Below are positions 1-6,592 of a DNA stretch of 13,653 nucleotides, one piece after another (the first letter of the stretch is position 1; every line of letters starts with the position of its first letter). This stretch comes from QQUD01 sp039029915 (GTDB lineage Bacteria; Chloroflexota; Anaerolineae; Promineifilales; Promineifilaceae). The translations under genes and the position numbers were made by a program. Where the stretch lies: positions 1-13,653 of the forward strand of contig JBCCFD010000192.1 of assembly GCA_039029915.1 (NCBI GenBank), given 5' to 3'. The notes beneath the pieces are model-generated. The model was given only the letters and a program-made list of their open reading frames with translations. It searched no databases and was not told where the DNA came from.

Positions 1-683
1 GCCAAAACCCGATCGTAGCAGCCCAAACCTTCAACAAACGACACATTACCGGCAGAAGTTAACCCTACAATTTCATACTCAAAGCGTTCAGACCGATTTT
101 TATGATGCATAAAAGCAGTGCCATATCCGGTTTTGCTAGACGCGCTCGACAAAACAAGCATCTTGGCACCGAAAAAATCGTTATCAAAAAGAAAATCATC
201 GACTAAAAAGGATGTGGTAAACATAGGGCGCATAATTGAGTTTAGATGCTCTCCCTCAGGTGCAAAGTCTGGCATCGCTTGGACACGCGTATATTGATTG
301 TAGACTGGGTTAAGCTCTTGACGATTTGGCACGCCGTCTAACAAGCTGTAAGGCGTAATTTTAATCGGCGTTAGCACAAGATGGGACCCCAACGGCCAAT
401 ACCCATAAAGTCGTTCACCAATGCCAATTTCGCTATGCGAAGATTCGATCACATCCCCATACCCCCACATAGGGAGCTTCCCCCACCCTTCTTCATCAGT
501 TGGAAAAAATTTCCAATATTTTAAAAATTCCCCGGCAACCGCATAGGTGACATTGTTGGCCGTGAACGCAACTTCATCAACTTTCACTAAAACCTCACCC
601 TCGCTAAGCGCTGGTAAGCTGTCTTGCTTCACAACTTTGATTTGACGAATATCTTGTCGCGCAATCAAATAATCAGTTCTCAT
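1..683 (-). CDS. DUF2855 family protein (partial, C-terminus off the left edge)
   Basis: This gene encodes the N-terminal 227 or so residues of a DUF2855 protein, a family distantly related to medium-chain dehydrogenase/reductase (quinone oxidoreductase-like) enzymes; no reaction is firmly known. The visible protein begins MRTDYLIARQ and carries family-typical stretches: FTANNVTYAVAGE near residue 40, GERLYGYWPLGSHLVL near 95, VYNQYTR near 130, FTTSFLVDDF near 160, and LSSASSKTGYG near 180. The last occupies the place of a nucleotide-binding loop. The ATG is preceded by GGAGG at 4 nt, which fixes the start. The gene is divergent from the histidine kinase across a repeat-containing gap. The reading frame is open to the window edge, so length cannot be judged. 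The family call is from memory of conserved motifs. Confidence 0.82.
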   Translation of the reverse strand, partial: MRTDYLIARQDIRQIKVVKQDSLPALSEGEVLVKVDEVAFTANNVTYAVAGEFLKYWKFFPTDEEGWGKLPMWGYGDVIESSHSEIGIGERLYGYWPLGSHLVLTPIKITPYSLLDGVPNRQELNPVYNQYTRVQAMPDFAPEGEHLNSIMRPMFTTSFLVDDFLFDNDFFGAKMLVLSSASSKTGYGTAFMHHKNRSERFEYEIVGLTSAGNVSFVEGLGCYDRVL

Positions 684-749
684 TTTGCCTCCATTTATAA
701 TTATCTGCATTTATTGTACCCGTTAAGTAGCTGGAAAGAAGATGTTTAA

Positions 750-854
750 GTGAAACGAAGTTCCTGCTCTGAAAAAACGACAGCGACAAACTTCGTTTTC
801 TCGAGGTTCCGAAGTTTTTATCTAACAATGTTTTCAACTAAAAAATTTCGGAAC
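750..854 (+). repeat. Double-hairpin repeat element, copy 1
   Basis: A 105-bp element begins GTGAAACGAAGTTCCTGCT and ends TTTCGGAAC. An inverted copy with about 83% identity by hand lies at 5541-5646. Two stems sit side by side. Stem I is AAACGAAGTT (753-762) with AACTTCGTTT (789-798). Stem II is 14 bp, 806-819 with 841-854, containing one G-T pair. The element sits between two divergent genes. It could be a MITE/REP-like repeat, a structured RNA or a terminator-like double hairpin; no transposase is nearby. Confidence 0.75.
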
Positions 855-865
855 AACGAATAATC

Positions 866-898
866 AACAGTACTATGGTCATTATGATCATTACTGTT
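866..898. promoter_or_regulatory. Dyad in the DUF2855/histidine kinase divergent gap
   Basis: AACAGTA (866-872) is inverted as TACTGTT (892-898), with an inner 8-bp palindrome ATGATCAT (884-891). Its location between divergent genes suits a regulator-binding site, but no binding protein is identifiable from this window. Confidence 0.3.
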
Positions 899-918
899 AA
901 GATCGGAATGGGAAGATG

Positions 919-955
919 AGAATTGCAGGAAATTCTTAATTTGGATTGCAATTCT
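919..955. promoter_or_regulatory. Inverted repeat immediately upstream of the histidine kinase start
   Basis: Nine-base arms AGAATTGCA (919-927) and TGCAATTCT (947-955) are separated by 19 nt and end 5 nt before the ATG. A nested AAATT-CTT-AATTT dyad lies between them. The arms overlap a weak promoter-like pair, TTGCAG (923-928) and TGCAAT (947-952), spaced 18 nt. No Shine-Dalgarno sequence precedes the ATG. The site could be an operator, or a hairpin controlling translation. Confidence 0.35.
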
Positions 956-960
956 AATTC

Positions 961-2406
961 ATGCAACAATCTTTAAAACGAACTGACCTCTATCTACTTA
1001 TCGTCGCTATCAGTGGTTTTGCCGTCGTGCTTAATGGCTTAAAATCCTTAGCCAATGATTTCAAACTGCAAGAGTTTGGTATTTTCTTATTGCTTATCTT
1101 TGCTCTTGTTGCCGTTGCTGAAATTGCCCACACGTCATTCACCCTAAAAAATAAAGAAATCACAATATCTGTTGGTGCCGCTGTTACGATGGCTGTTTTA
1201 CCGTTTTTTGGGCCATTAACGGCTGGCATAGCCTCCCTTGTGGCAAATTTATCGATGTGGCTTGTCAAACCAAAACAAGGCACATGGAAGGGAAGTGTTA
1301 GGCAGCTGGCGTTTAATTCTGGTATGCACGCCATATCCATTGCGGCAGGCGGTGCGGTTTTTATTTCGCTACAAAACGCAAATCAAATGCCATCATTCCT
1401 TTTGAATGGCGTCGCCTGGATAGTAGCCGCTGTTTTATATGACCAAATTAATTTTTGGCTACTCATGATCATGCTTCGGTTGCAAATGGGAAAGACCTTC
1501 AAGCCACTCAATGCTTGGCAAGATGCGAAGTGGGCGTTTCCCATTCATATTACAGTGTCAGCAGTTGGTGGCGCCGTGCTCGCTTATGCCATTAGCAACT
1601 ATGATTTGGTAGGCATTTTGGTTTTCTTCCTCCCCGTCCTGCTTTCAGCCTATGCGTTTCGACTCTACGTTTCCAATATGAAAAAGCATATGGACAACCT
1701 CGAAGCCATCATCGAAGAACGAAACAAAGAGCGCGATAGCTTTTTAGCTGTGCTTTCTCACGATATGAAGGCCCCGTTGACAAGCGTTACGCTCTACGCA
1801 GATATTCTCCAGGCCAGCCCGCACTTAATGGTTGAGAAGCCTCATATGGTTAACGCCATTCTGCGGGCATCCAGACATTTAACAGCGATTGTGGACGATA
1901 TTTTAGAACTGTCATCTTATCGCGAAACAGGCTCTATCCCCCTCCAAAAAGAACAGGTTGATATTACGGCCGTTGTTGAGTCTGTTTATCAAAGCATGGT
2001 GCCCACAGCACAGCTCAACGACATTAATCTCGTATTTGAAACGGCGACATCAGCTTATGTTGAACTTGATCAAGATCGCGTTGAGCGGGTTCTTTATAAT
2101 CTCATCTCAAATGGGATTAAATATAATCACAAGTTTGGTTCTGTTTTTGTTTCAATTCTTGAAGAAAGCCCCAATTTGATCATCATCAAGGTGTGTGACA
2201 CCGGTGTTGGTATCCCAGAAGACAAGATAGAGTCTATCTTCCGCATGTTTTATCGTGTTGATGAACAGCAAACCCAAACCGCTGGCACCGGTGTGGGTTT
2301 AGCGGCGTCTAAAATTATCGTGGAATCTCACGGTGGAAATTTAGATGTTGTTTCTTCAGTTGGGCATGGCTCAACTTTTTCGGTTGCATTACCGACATCT
2401 ACCTGA
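961..2406 (+). CDS. Membrane-anchored sensor histidine kinase (orphan)
   Basis: This 481-aa protein is a class I sensor histidine kinase that would autophosphorylate His267 and pass phosphate to an unidentified response regulator. Residues 1-235 form about seven or eight hydrophobic segments resembling the MASE-type integral membrane input domains; FGPLTAG at 83-89 and LAFNSGMHAIS at 116-126 are typical of that fold. A short coiled coil (240-258) leads to the H box FLAVLSHDMKAPL (261-273). The ATPase domain has an N box with Asn384, a G1 box DTGVGIP (413-419), an F box around 426-434 and a G2 box GTGVGLA (442-448), so all catalytic boxes are intact. There is no periplasmic sensor, HAMP or PAS domain. 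No response regulator lies on either side. The start lacks a clear ribosome-binding site. A strong hairpin terminator follows the stop. Confidence 0.93.
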   Translation: MQQSLKRTDLYLLIVAISGFAVVLNGLKSLANDFKLQEFGIFLLLIFALVAVAEIAHTSFTLKNKEITISVGAAVTMAVLPFFGPLTAGIASLVANLSMWLVKPKQGTWKGSVRQLAFNSGMHAISIAAGGAVFISLQNANQMPSFLLNGVAWIVAAVLYDQINFWLLMIMLRLQMGKTFKPLNAWQDAKWAFPIHITVSAVGGAVLAYAISNYDLVGILVFFLPVLLSAYAFRLYVSNMKKHMDNLEAIIEERNKERDSFLAVLSHDMKAPLTSVTLYADILQASPHLMVEKPHMVNAILRASRHLTAIVDDILELSSYRETGSIPLQKEQVDITAVVESVYQSMVPTAQLNDINLVFETATSAYVELDQDRVERVLYNLISNGIKYNHKFGSVFVSILEESPNLIIIKVCDTGVGIPEDKIESIFRMFYRVDEQQTQTAGTGVGLAASKIIVESHGGNLDVVSSVGHGSTFSVALPTST

Positions 2407-2441
2407 TTTACACAACAAAATCAGCGTTCATCAACTTAAAG

Positions 2442-2476
2442 CAAAAATAGGTAGCTGAATCAGCTACCTATTTTTG
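2442..2476. terminator. Rho-independent, probably bidirectional terminator
   Basis: A nearly continuous 17-bp inverted repeat (CAAAAATAGGTAGCTGA at 2442-2458 and its complement at 2460-2476) has an A-run on the left and a T-run on the right, so it can end transcripts from both sides. It lies 36 nt after the histidine kinase stop. On the opposite strand it lies downstream of the 32-aa peptide gene. Confidence 0.85.
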
Positions 2477-2558
2477 TTGTAACAGATGTTACGGCCGGTA
2501 AACGCAGGGTAGAAGATGCTACCGCTTCATGTTTAGCAGCTAATGAATATTCTGTATT

Positions 2559-2657
2559 TTATCCATGCCAGTAATAGCTAGCTGGCTGAACAAATTGGAC
2601 GACGATGGCGAGGGTGAGGAGCGCGAAGAATTGAACCTGCTTGATTTTGTTAAGCAT
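2559..2657 (-). CDS. Small hydrophobic peptide, 32 aa (probable single-pass membrane peptide)
   Basis: This short gene encodes MLNKIKQVQFFALLTLAIVV followed by QFVQPASYYWHG. A basic N-terminus (Lys4, Lys6) precedes one hydrophobic segment at about residues 8-24, and the polar, aromatic tail ends YYWHG. The coding claim rests on three things: a Shine-Dalgarno-like AAGGTAGGTG, with AGGTG ending 6 nt before the ATG; the membrane-segment pattern; and a downstream terminator shared with the histidine kinase in convergent arrangement. A weak promoter candidate on the same strand is TTGTTT (2762-2757), 18 nt, TACACT (2738-2733). I do not recognise a family. It could be a small membrane regulator or the toxin-like part of a type I system, but neither is shown. 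A chance ORF remains possible. Confidence 0.5.
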   Translation of the reverse strand: MLNKIKQVQFFALLTLAIVVQFVQPASYYWHG

Positions 2658-3234
2658 TGTTTGCACCTACCTTTATAAGATTTTGGCGGAATTTGGTGGC
2701 ACCCAAAGATCCGCAATTTACACAACAAAACCAGTGTAACACAAGCAATAGGCACAAAACAAGCTTGTGAAAGCAACAATACAGCTATTTTTGTTCAATA
2801 CACCCTAATCACAAACGAAAACCGCAACCATAAAATCAGAGAATAAGGAAGCCGTAGACGGCTCTCAGTAAAAGAAATTTTTCCACTTTCCTCCCCCAAC
2901 CCTACGCCAAACCTGCGACGGAGTGAACGGATCGTAAAAAGAAACGGCCGTGTTAACCAAGGCACACTTTCCCTTACGAACTATCTTAAGCTATTGCATA
3001 AGAAAAAGTTTTGTGAACGAAATTATTCATGTATTGATTGTTGCCAATTGAATTGTCCTACTTTATGTCAATCTTCTCGCGATTCGCAGACCAACCGAAT
3101 TTATTTATGTGAAAACCAAAAAGTATCTTGAAGAAATGCTGAATTTTTGGTTTCCACCAAGTAAGTCTCACACCTCCAACCTACTTTATTTCACGATATT
3201 TTATGAGATTTACACATTGACCGAAGGAATTAAA
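2658..3234. other. Non-coding gap upstream of the lipoprotein gene
   Basis: I find no convincing gene here. A 15-bp sequence, ATTTACACAACAAAA, at 2716-2730 repeats exactly the one just after the histidine kinase stop (2406-2420). A short hairpin, AGCCGT-AG-ACGGCT (2850-2863), is followed by a T-run at 2878-2882 and could be a weak terminator. One ACGGCCGT octamer lies at 2944-2951. The lipoprotein promoter should be in the right part, but no convincing -35/-10 pair stands out. Confidence 0.5.
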
Positions 3235-5400
3235 ATGAAAAAGAATGTTGTTGTTTTTATGTTGTTCTTTATGTTTTTCCCTTTGCTGATTGCCTGTAAT
3301 GGCGCCCGTCTCCAACAAACGTCGCCCGCTATTCCAACCCCTATCTCGGCTATTCAGCAGCCGACCACAGAGGCCGTTTCCCCAACAGTTGACCCAAATA
3401 TTCAGCCAATTGACCCCACGGTTGCCCCTGTAGACCCAACTGTTCAACCCATCAATCCGACCGCTGAGCCAGACATCACGGCTCCTGTAACGGGCGAAAC
3501 GAGTCCACTTTTGCCAATTGATGAGCTAGGCCCATTTACGGATGCGCTAATAACGGCCGTTTATTATCACGACTATGCGACAATGACCGATTTTATGTCC
3601 AGCACCTTTACCATTGGTCATTATGGCTCTGAAGGATTAGCCCTCACTCGAGCAGAAGCAGATACCCAGCTCCAAATCAACTACGCTCCACCCTCGACCA
3701 ATCTCCAGTTTCCTGCTGTTGACCATGCCTCTATTACTGATATGCTGGGTCTAGACCCCCTGACCGCCTTTGGACCAGATGCCAACCTTGTTCGCGCCGT
3801 TTATAGTCAGGGCTGGGGTCAATCAGGGGATGGCGACGCCGTATTAGTCATTGCCGAACGACCAGACGGCAATCATTTTTGGTACGGCATGATTTATACC
3901 CATACATCTTTTGTGACCCAACAGCCTGAACCAAACGCGCCAACGCGCATCTCATTTGAAAATGGCGCCACTTCAACCAGCATCAATAGCCTTATTACTG
4001 AACCTATCGGTGATGAATACCTTCTCTGGGCTTCGGCAGGCCAGCTGATGACCGTCAAACTAGAATCTCCGAACAATGATGTGCGCTTATCGCTCTATGG
4101 TTTAGATGATGGCCAACCGCTCAGCCGCGCAGACACAGGTGCGACTTACTGGCGTGGGATTCTGCAGGCTAGTCAAGATTACGCTATTCGGGCCGTCCAC
4201 TCCGGTGCAAACAGCAATTACACGCTCACGGTTGATGTGCAACCCGTTCCAGAAGCGACAGGTGCCGTTACCCTTCCCCTACAATTTGCTCCTGGCGCGA
4301 CCGGAACGGCCGTTTCTGGCATGCTTGCCTCTGGATTTACCGAGCCACATCGGTATCAAGTCACCGCCCGAGCCGGACAATTTTTGTCTGTTGCCGTCCG
4401 TTCGATTCGCAGTGCAGACCAACCGGTTGTCACCGTATTTGGTGAGACATGGGGTTTTGTTTCCCCGGACGGTATTGGAACAAATCAACAAGATTGGGTT
4501 GGCCAACTTCCCCAAGACGGTGTCTATGAAATCGTGGTTCACGCCTCTGGCTCGAATGTTGACTACATCCTCGATGTCCAAATCATTGATGGGCCGATTG
4601 AACCGATCCAATTCCAAGCTGGCACTACGGGCACCTCTATTAGCGGCTATGTCGAACCATTCAAACCGGCCGTATACGTTGTCAATGCAGCCGCAGGGCA
4701 GCGAATGACCGCTTTATTAGATTCACCAACAGGCACAGCCAATATCAATGTCGAAATGGCAGATCGCTCGCTCTATCTGGGGTATCAATCGATGGATAGT
4801 GCACGAGGCTGGGAAGGCATTTTGCCGACTTCAGACGCCTACTACCTCTTTGTCACCTCGGATGTCCCCCAGATTTTTAGCCTGCGCGTCGATATCATCA
4901 CCTACCCAGTGCCAAAAGTCAGCGGCGACTGCCCGCTACCGGACACCAATCAAACTCAGTTTGCTACATTAAATCATCCTTTCTGCTTCCTTTATCCCGC
5001 TGGCTTGGGGACAGAGCTCATTTATGGGCACGGCGGCGTTGAATCAGGCGTCATCCTGTCTACACCACCGCGCAATGCAGGCATTGAACCGACTTCCGTC
5101 AGCGTGGGCATTTATGAAACGGGTGCGGCCAACGACCGTTCCTTACCGGAACTTGCTCAGGCGCTGCTTGACGAATACGGTGGGGCCGGCAGCTTTGAAG
5201 AGATAACGCTGGGGGGACAATCGGCTATGCTTGTCGAATCCCCAGATTCTCCGATTCCTCTCAAGCAAATCGTTTTTGTTCACAATGACAGGGTTTATCG
5301 GCTCGTTTTTGCCCGCTTCAACATGAATATGCCCGCCCCATTGCCCACAGCCGACCAGTTACTGGATATGGTGGTTAACTCGTTTGTCTTTCATGAATAA
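3235..5400 (+). CDS. Secreted lipoprotein with NTF2-like region, three PPC-like beta-sandwich repeats and PsbP-like C-terminal region
   Basis: This 721-aa surface lipoprotein starts MKKNVVVFMLFFMFFPLLIA and has lipobox LIAC with Cys21 as the lipidation site. The ATG is preceded by GAAGGA at a good distance; the open frame runs further upstream but without a ribosome-binding site or signal peptide there. Residues 30-93 are a Pro/Thr-rich linker with PTVDP/PTVAP-type repeats. Residues 95-228 look like an NTF2/SnoaL-type domain (weak call). Three tandem repeats follow at about 237-335, 346-450 and 456-554. Each has an AGQ motif (268, 380, 487) and a WxGxL motif (Trp306, 421, 526), the pattern of pre-peptidase C-terminal (PPC)-like domains. 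Residues 565-721 contain HPFCFLYPAGL and resemble PsbP-like domains. No catalytic residues were recognised, so a binding or scaffold role is the best inference. No partner gene is adjacent. Confidence 0.82.
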   Translation: MKKNVVVFMLFFMFFPLLIACNGARLQQTSPAIPTPISAIQQPTTEAVSPTVDPNIQPIDPTVAPVDPTVQPINPTAEPDITAPVTGETSPLLPIDELGPFTDALITAVYYHDYATMTDFMSSTFTIGHYGSEGLALTRAEADTQLQINYAPPSTNLQFPAVDHASITDMLGLDPLTAFGPDANLVRAVYSQGWGQSGDGDAVLVIAERPDGNHFWYGMIYTHTSFVTQQPEPNAPTRISFENGATSTSINSLITEPIGDEYLLWASAGQLMTVKLESPNNDVRLSLYGLDDGQPLSRADTGATYWRGILQASQDYAIRAVHSGANSNYTLTVDVQPVPEATGAVTLPLQFAPGATGTAVSGMLASGFTEPHRYQVTARAGQFLSVAVRSIRSADQPVVTVFGETWGFVSPDGIGTNQQDWVGQLPQDGVYEIVVHASGSNVDYILDVQIIDGPIEPIQFQAGTTGTSISGYVEPFKPAVYVVNAAAGQRMTALLDSPTGTANINVEMADRSLYLGYQSMDSARGWEGILPTSDAYYLFVTSDVPQIFSLRVDIITYPVPKVSGDCPLPDTNQTQFATLNHPFCFLYPAGLGTELIYGHGGVESGVILSTPPRNAGIEPTSVSVGIYETGAANDRSLPELAQALLDEYGGAGSFEEITLGGQSAMLVESPDSPIPLKQIVFVHNDRVYRLVFARFNMNMPAPLPTADQLLDMVVNSFVFHE

Positions 5401-5540
5401 CGGCCGTTCTAACTATCGGTCATAAATTTAAAAGAATGTCATCCATAAATGACGCCGATGACACAGAGTTAGACCATCTTTCACCTGCGTCATCGGCGCC
5501 AGCCGCGTCATCCGCGTTCCATTTGAAGAATCACTAAAGT
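5401..5540. repeat. Intergenic GCGTCATCSGCG-type repeats and long-loop hairpin
   Basis: CGCCGATGAC (5453-5462) is inverted as GTCATCGGCG (5489-5498), a 10-bp stem with a 26-nt loop. The right arm is then partly repeated directly as GCGTCATCCGCG (5505-5516). There is no T-run, so it is not a standard terminator for the lipoprotein gene. An ACGGCCGT octamer starts on the last base of the lipoprotein stop codon. Confidence 0.5.
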
Positions 5541-5646
5541 GTTCCGAAGTTTCTAATTTGAAAACCTAGCTAGATAAAAGCTTCGGAACCCTGAGGAAAC
5601 GAAGTTTATTGCCATCGTTTTATTCAAAGCAGGAACTTCGTTTCAC
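5541..5646 (-). repeat. Double-hairpin repeat element, copy 2 (inverted)
   Basis: This is the reverse-oriented copy of the element at 750-854, 106 bp long, with about 17 mismatches and one 1-nt gap by hand alignment. Stem I is 11 bp (5596-5606 with 5634-5644). Stem II is 12 bp (5541-5552 with 5578-5589). A G-T pair in copy 1 (814/846) is a G-C pair here (5549/5581), so pairing is kept despite sequence change. An open frame through the right end could extend the next gene upstream to a TTG at 5609, but that would translate the repeat. Confidence 0.75.
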
Positions 5647-5724
5647 TAAACCTTTTTTGGTGATTTTTTCTTTAAGGAAAAACACTGATCAAACAGCAAA
5701 ATCAGAAAATTTGTTCCATATTTA

Positions 5725-5733
5725 TGCTATAAT
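5725..5733 (+). promoter_or_regulatory. Extended -10 promoter of the antirepressor/DinD-like gene
   Basis: TGCTATAAT is a perfect TATAAT hexamer (5728-5733) with an extended TGN. It ends 7 nt before the ATG at 5741, so transcription would start at or next to the A of the start codon, giving a leaderless mRNA. No good -35 is visible, as is usual for extended -10 promoters, and there is no Shine-Dalgarno sequence in the remaining 7 nt. Confidence 0.6.
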
Positions 5734-5740
5734 TTGCCCT

Positions 5741-6589
5741 ATGAAACCGATTGACCAAAAGCAGATTGAATTTCAAGAGCGGAACATTACGGCCGTTATG
5801 GTGCAAGACAGTAATAATCGGGAGCAGATCTATATTCCGTTACGGCCGTTAATCGAAGGCATGGGGTTAGACTGGTCAGGTCAGTACAAGCGCATCCAAA
5901 ATCATCCCGTTTTAAGCGATATTTGTGTTTCTGTTGGCGTTACGCCAACGCAAACAGGTCAGGGCCAAGGGGCAAAGGAGATGCTTTGTATCCCGATTTC
6001 ATACCTCAACGGCTTTTTATTCGGCATCAATGCCAATCGGGTTAAAGCGGCATTACGGCCGTTAATCATTGAATATCAGGCCAAATGTTACGAAGTATTG
6101 TTCAATGCCTTCAACGGCACAGAGTCAATGATTCGGTTTTATCAGGCAGTGGGCTATGATGAAAAATGGATTGGCGCCCGAATTGAAAAGCACAAAACAG
6201 GCTCTGATTTAAACGATGTTTGGCTATTACACGGGGTACCCGTCGAAGATCATGAAAAGCTGCAGGATATCATCAACAAAGGGACATTTGGCGTTACGGT
6301 TGCCGAACACAAGCAGTTCAAGCGCATTCCGGAAGAAGCAAGTCTGCAGGACAATATGACGCGGCCAGAGCTGTTAATTAGCGCATTAGCTGACGAAGCC
6401 GCCACGGAAAACATCAAAAATCAGAAGCCTGATACGATGGCACATCATGAAGAAATCGCCAAATCTGCAGGTGAATACGGACAGGCCGTGGCAGATTTAT
6501 ACAAAAAGCAGACGGGGAAGCAGGTTTTAAGCAACCAAAACCATCTGGATAAGGGGAAACCATCACTGCCAGACAGCGATCAGACGTAA
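5741..6589 (+). CDS. Phage-antirepressor (P22_AR_N) / DinD-like chimeric protein
   Basis: This 282-aa protein joins two recognisable parts. Residues 10-124 match the P22 antirepressor N-terminal domain: IPLRPLIEGMGLDWS at 32-46, CIPISYLNGFLFGIN at 83-97 and the RVKAALRPLI helix at 100-109. Residues 168-253 match the C-terminal half of DNA-damage-inducible protein D (DinD): FGVTVAEHKQFK at 173-184, QDNMT at 193-197, AATENI at 210-215 and KQTGKQVL at 246-253. In E. coli DinD that C-terminal half follows a Bro-N-like domain, so the N-terminal module is swapped here. E. coli DinD is SOS-induced and inhibits RecA activity in vitro; the function here is inferred only. Start ATG 5741 is chosen because the domain begins there and a TATAAT ends 7 nt upstream. 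The gene ends 3 bp from the convergent nadE stop. No other phage genes are present. Confidence 0.85.
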   Translation: MKPIDQKQIEFQERNITAVMVQDSNNREQIYIPLRPLIEGMGLDWSGQYKRIQNHPVLSDICVSVGVTPTQTGQGQGAKEMLCIPISYLNGFLFGINANRVKAALRPLIIEYQAKCYEVLFNAFNGTESMIRFYQAVGYDEKWIGARIEKHKTGSDLNDVWLLHGVPVEDHEKLQDIINKGTFGVTVAEHKQFKRIPEEASLQDNMTRPELLISALADEAATENIKNQKPDTMAHHEEIAKSAGEYGQAVADLYKKQTGKQVLSNQNHLDKGKPSLPDSDQT

Positions 6590-6592
6590 GCC

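Noticed and set aside
2540..2779. 79-codon open frame on the minus strand
   Set aside because: No ribosome-binding site and a cysteine/serine-rich composition without pattern. The 32-aa frame overlapping it has a ribosome-binding site and a membrane segment.
3109..3234. Upstream start for the lipoprotein
   Set aside because: It adds 42 residues in front of a complete lipoprotein signal peptide and lacks a ribosome-binding site. ATG 3235 has GAAGGA.
5609..5740. Upstream start for the antirepressor/DinD-like gene
   Set aside because: It would be a TTG inside the double-hairpin repeat and would place the TATAAT promoter inside the coding region. The P22_AR_N domain starts at the 5741 ATG.
5741..6589. 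Integrated prophage
   Set aside because: Only one phage-type domain is present. There is no integrase, structural gene, lysis gene or attachment-site pair, and both neighbours are ordinary cellular genes.
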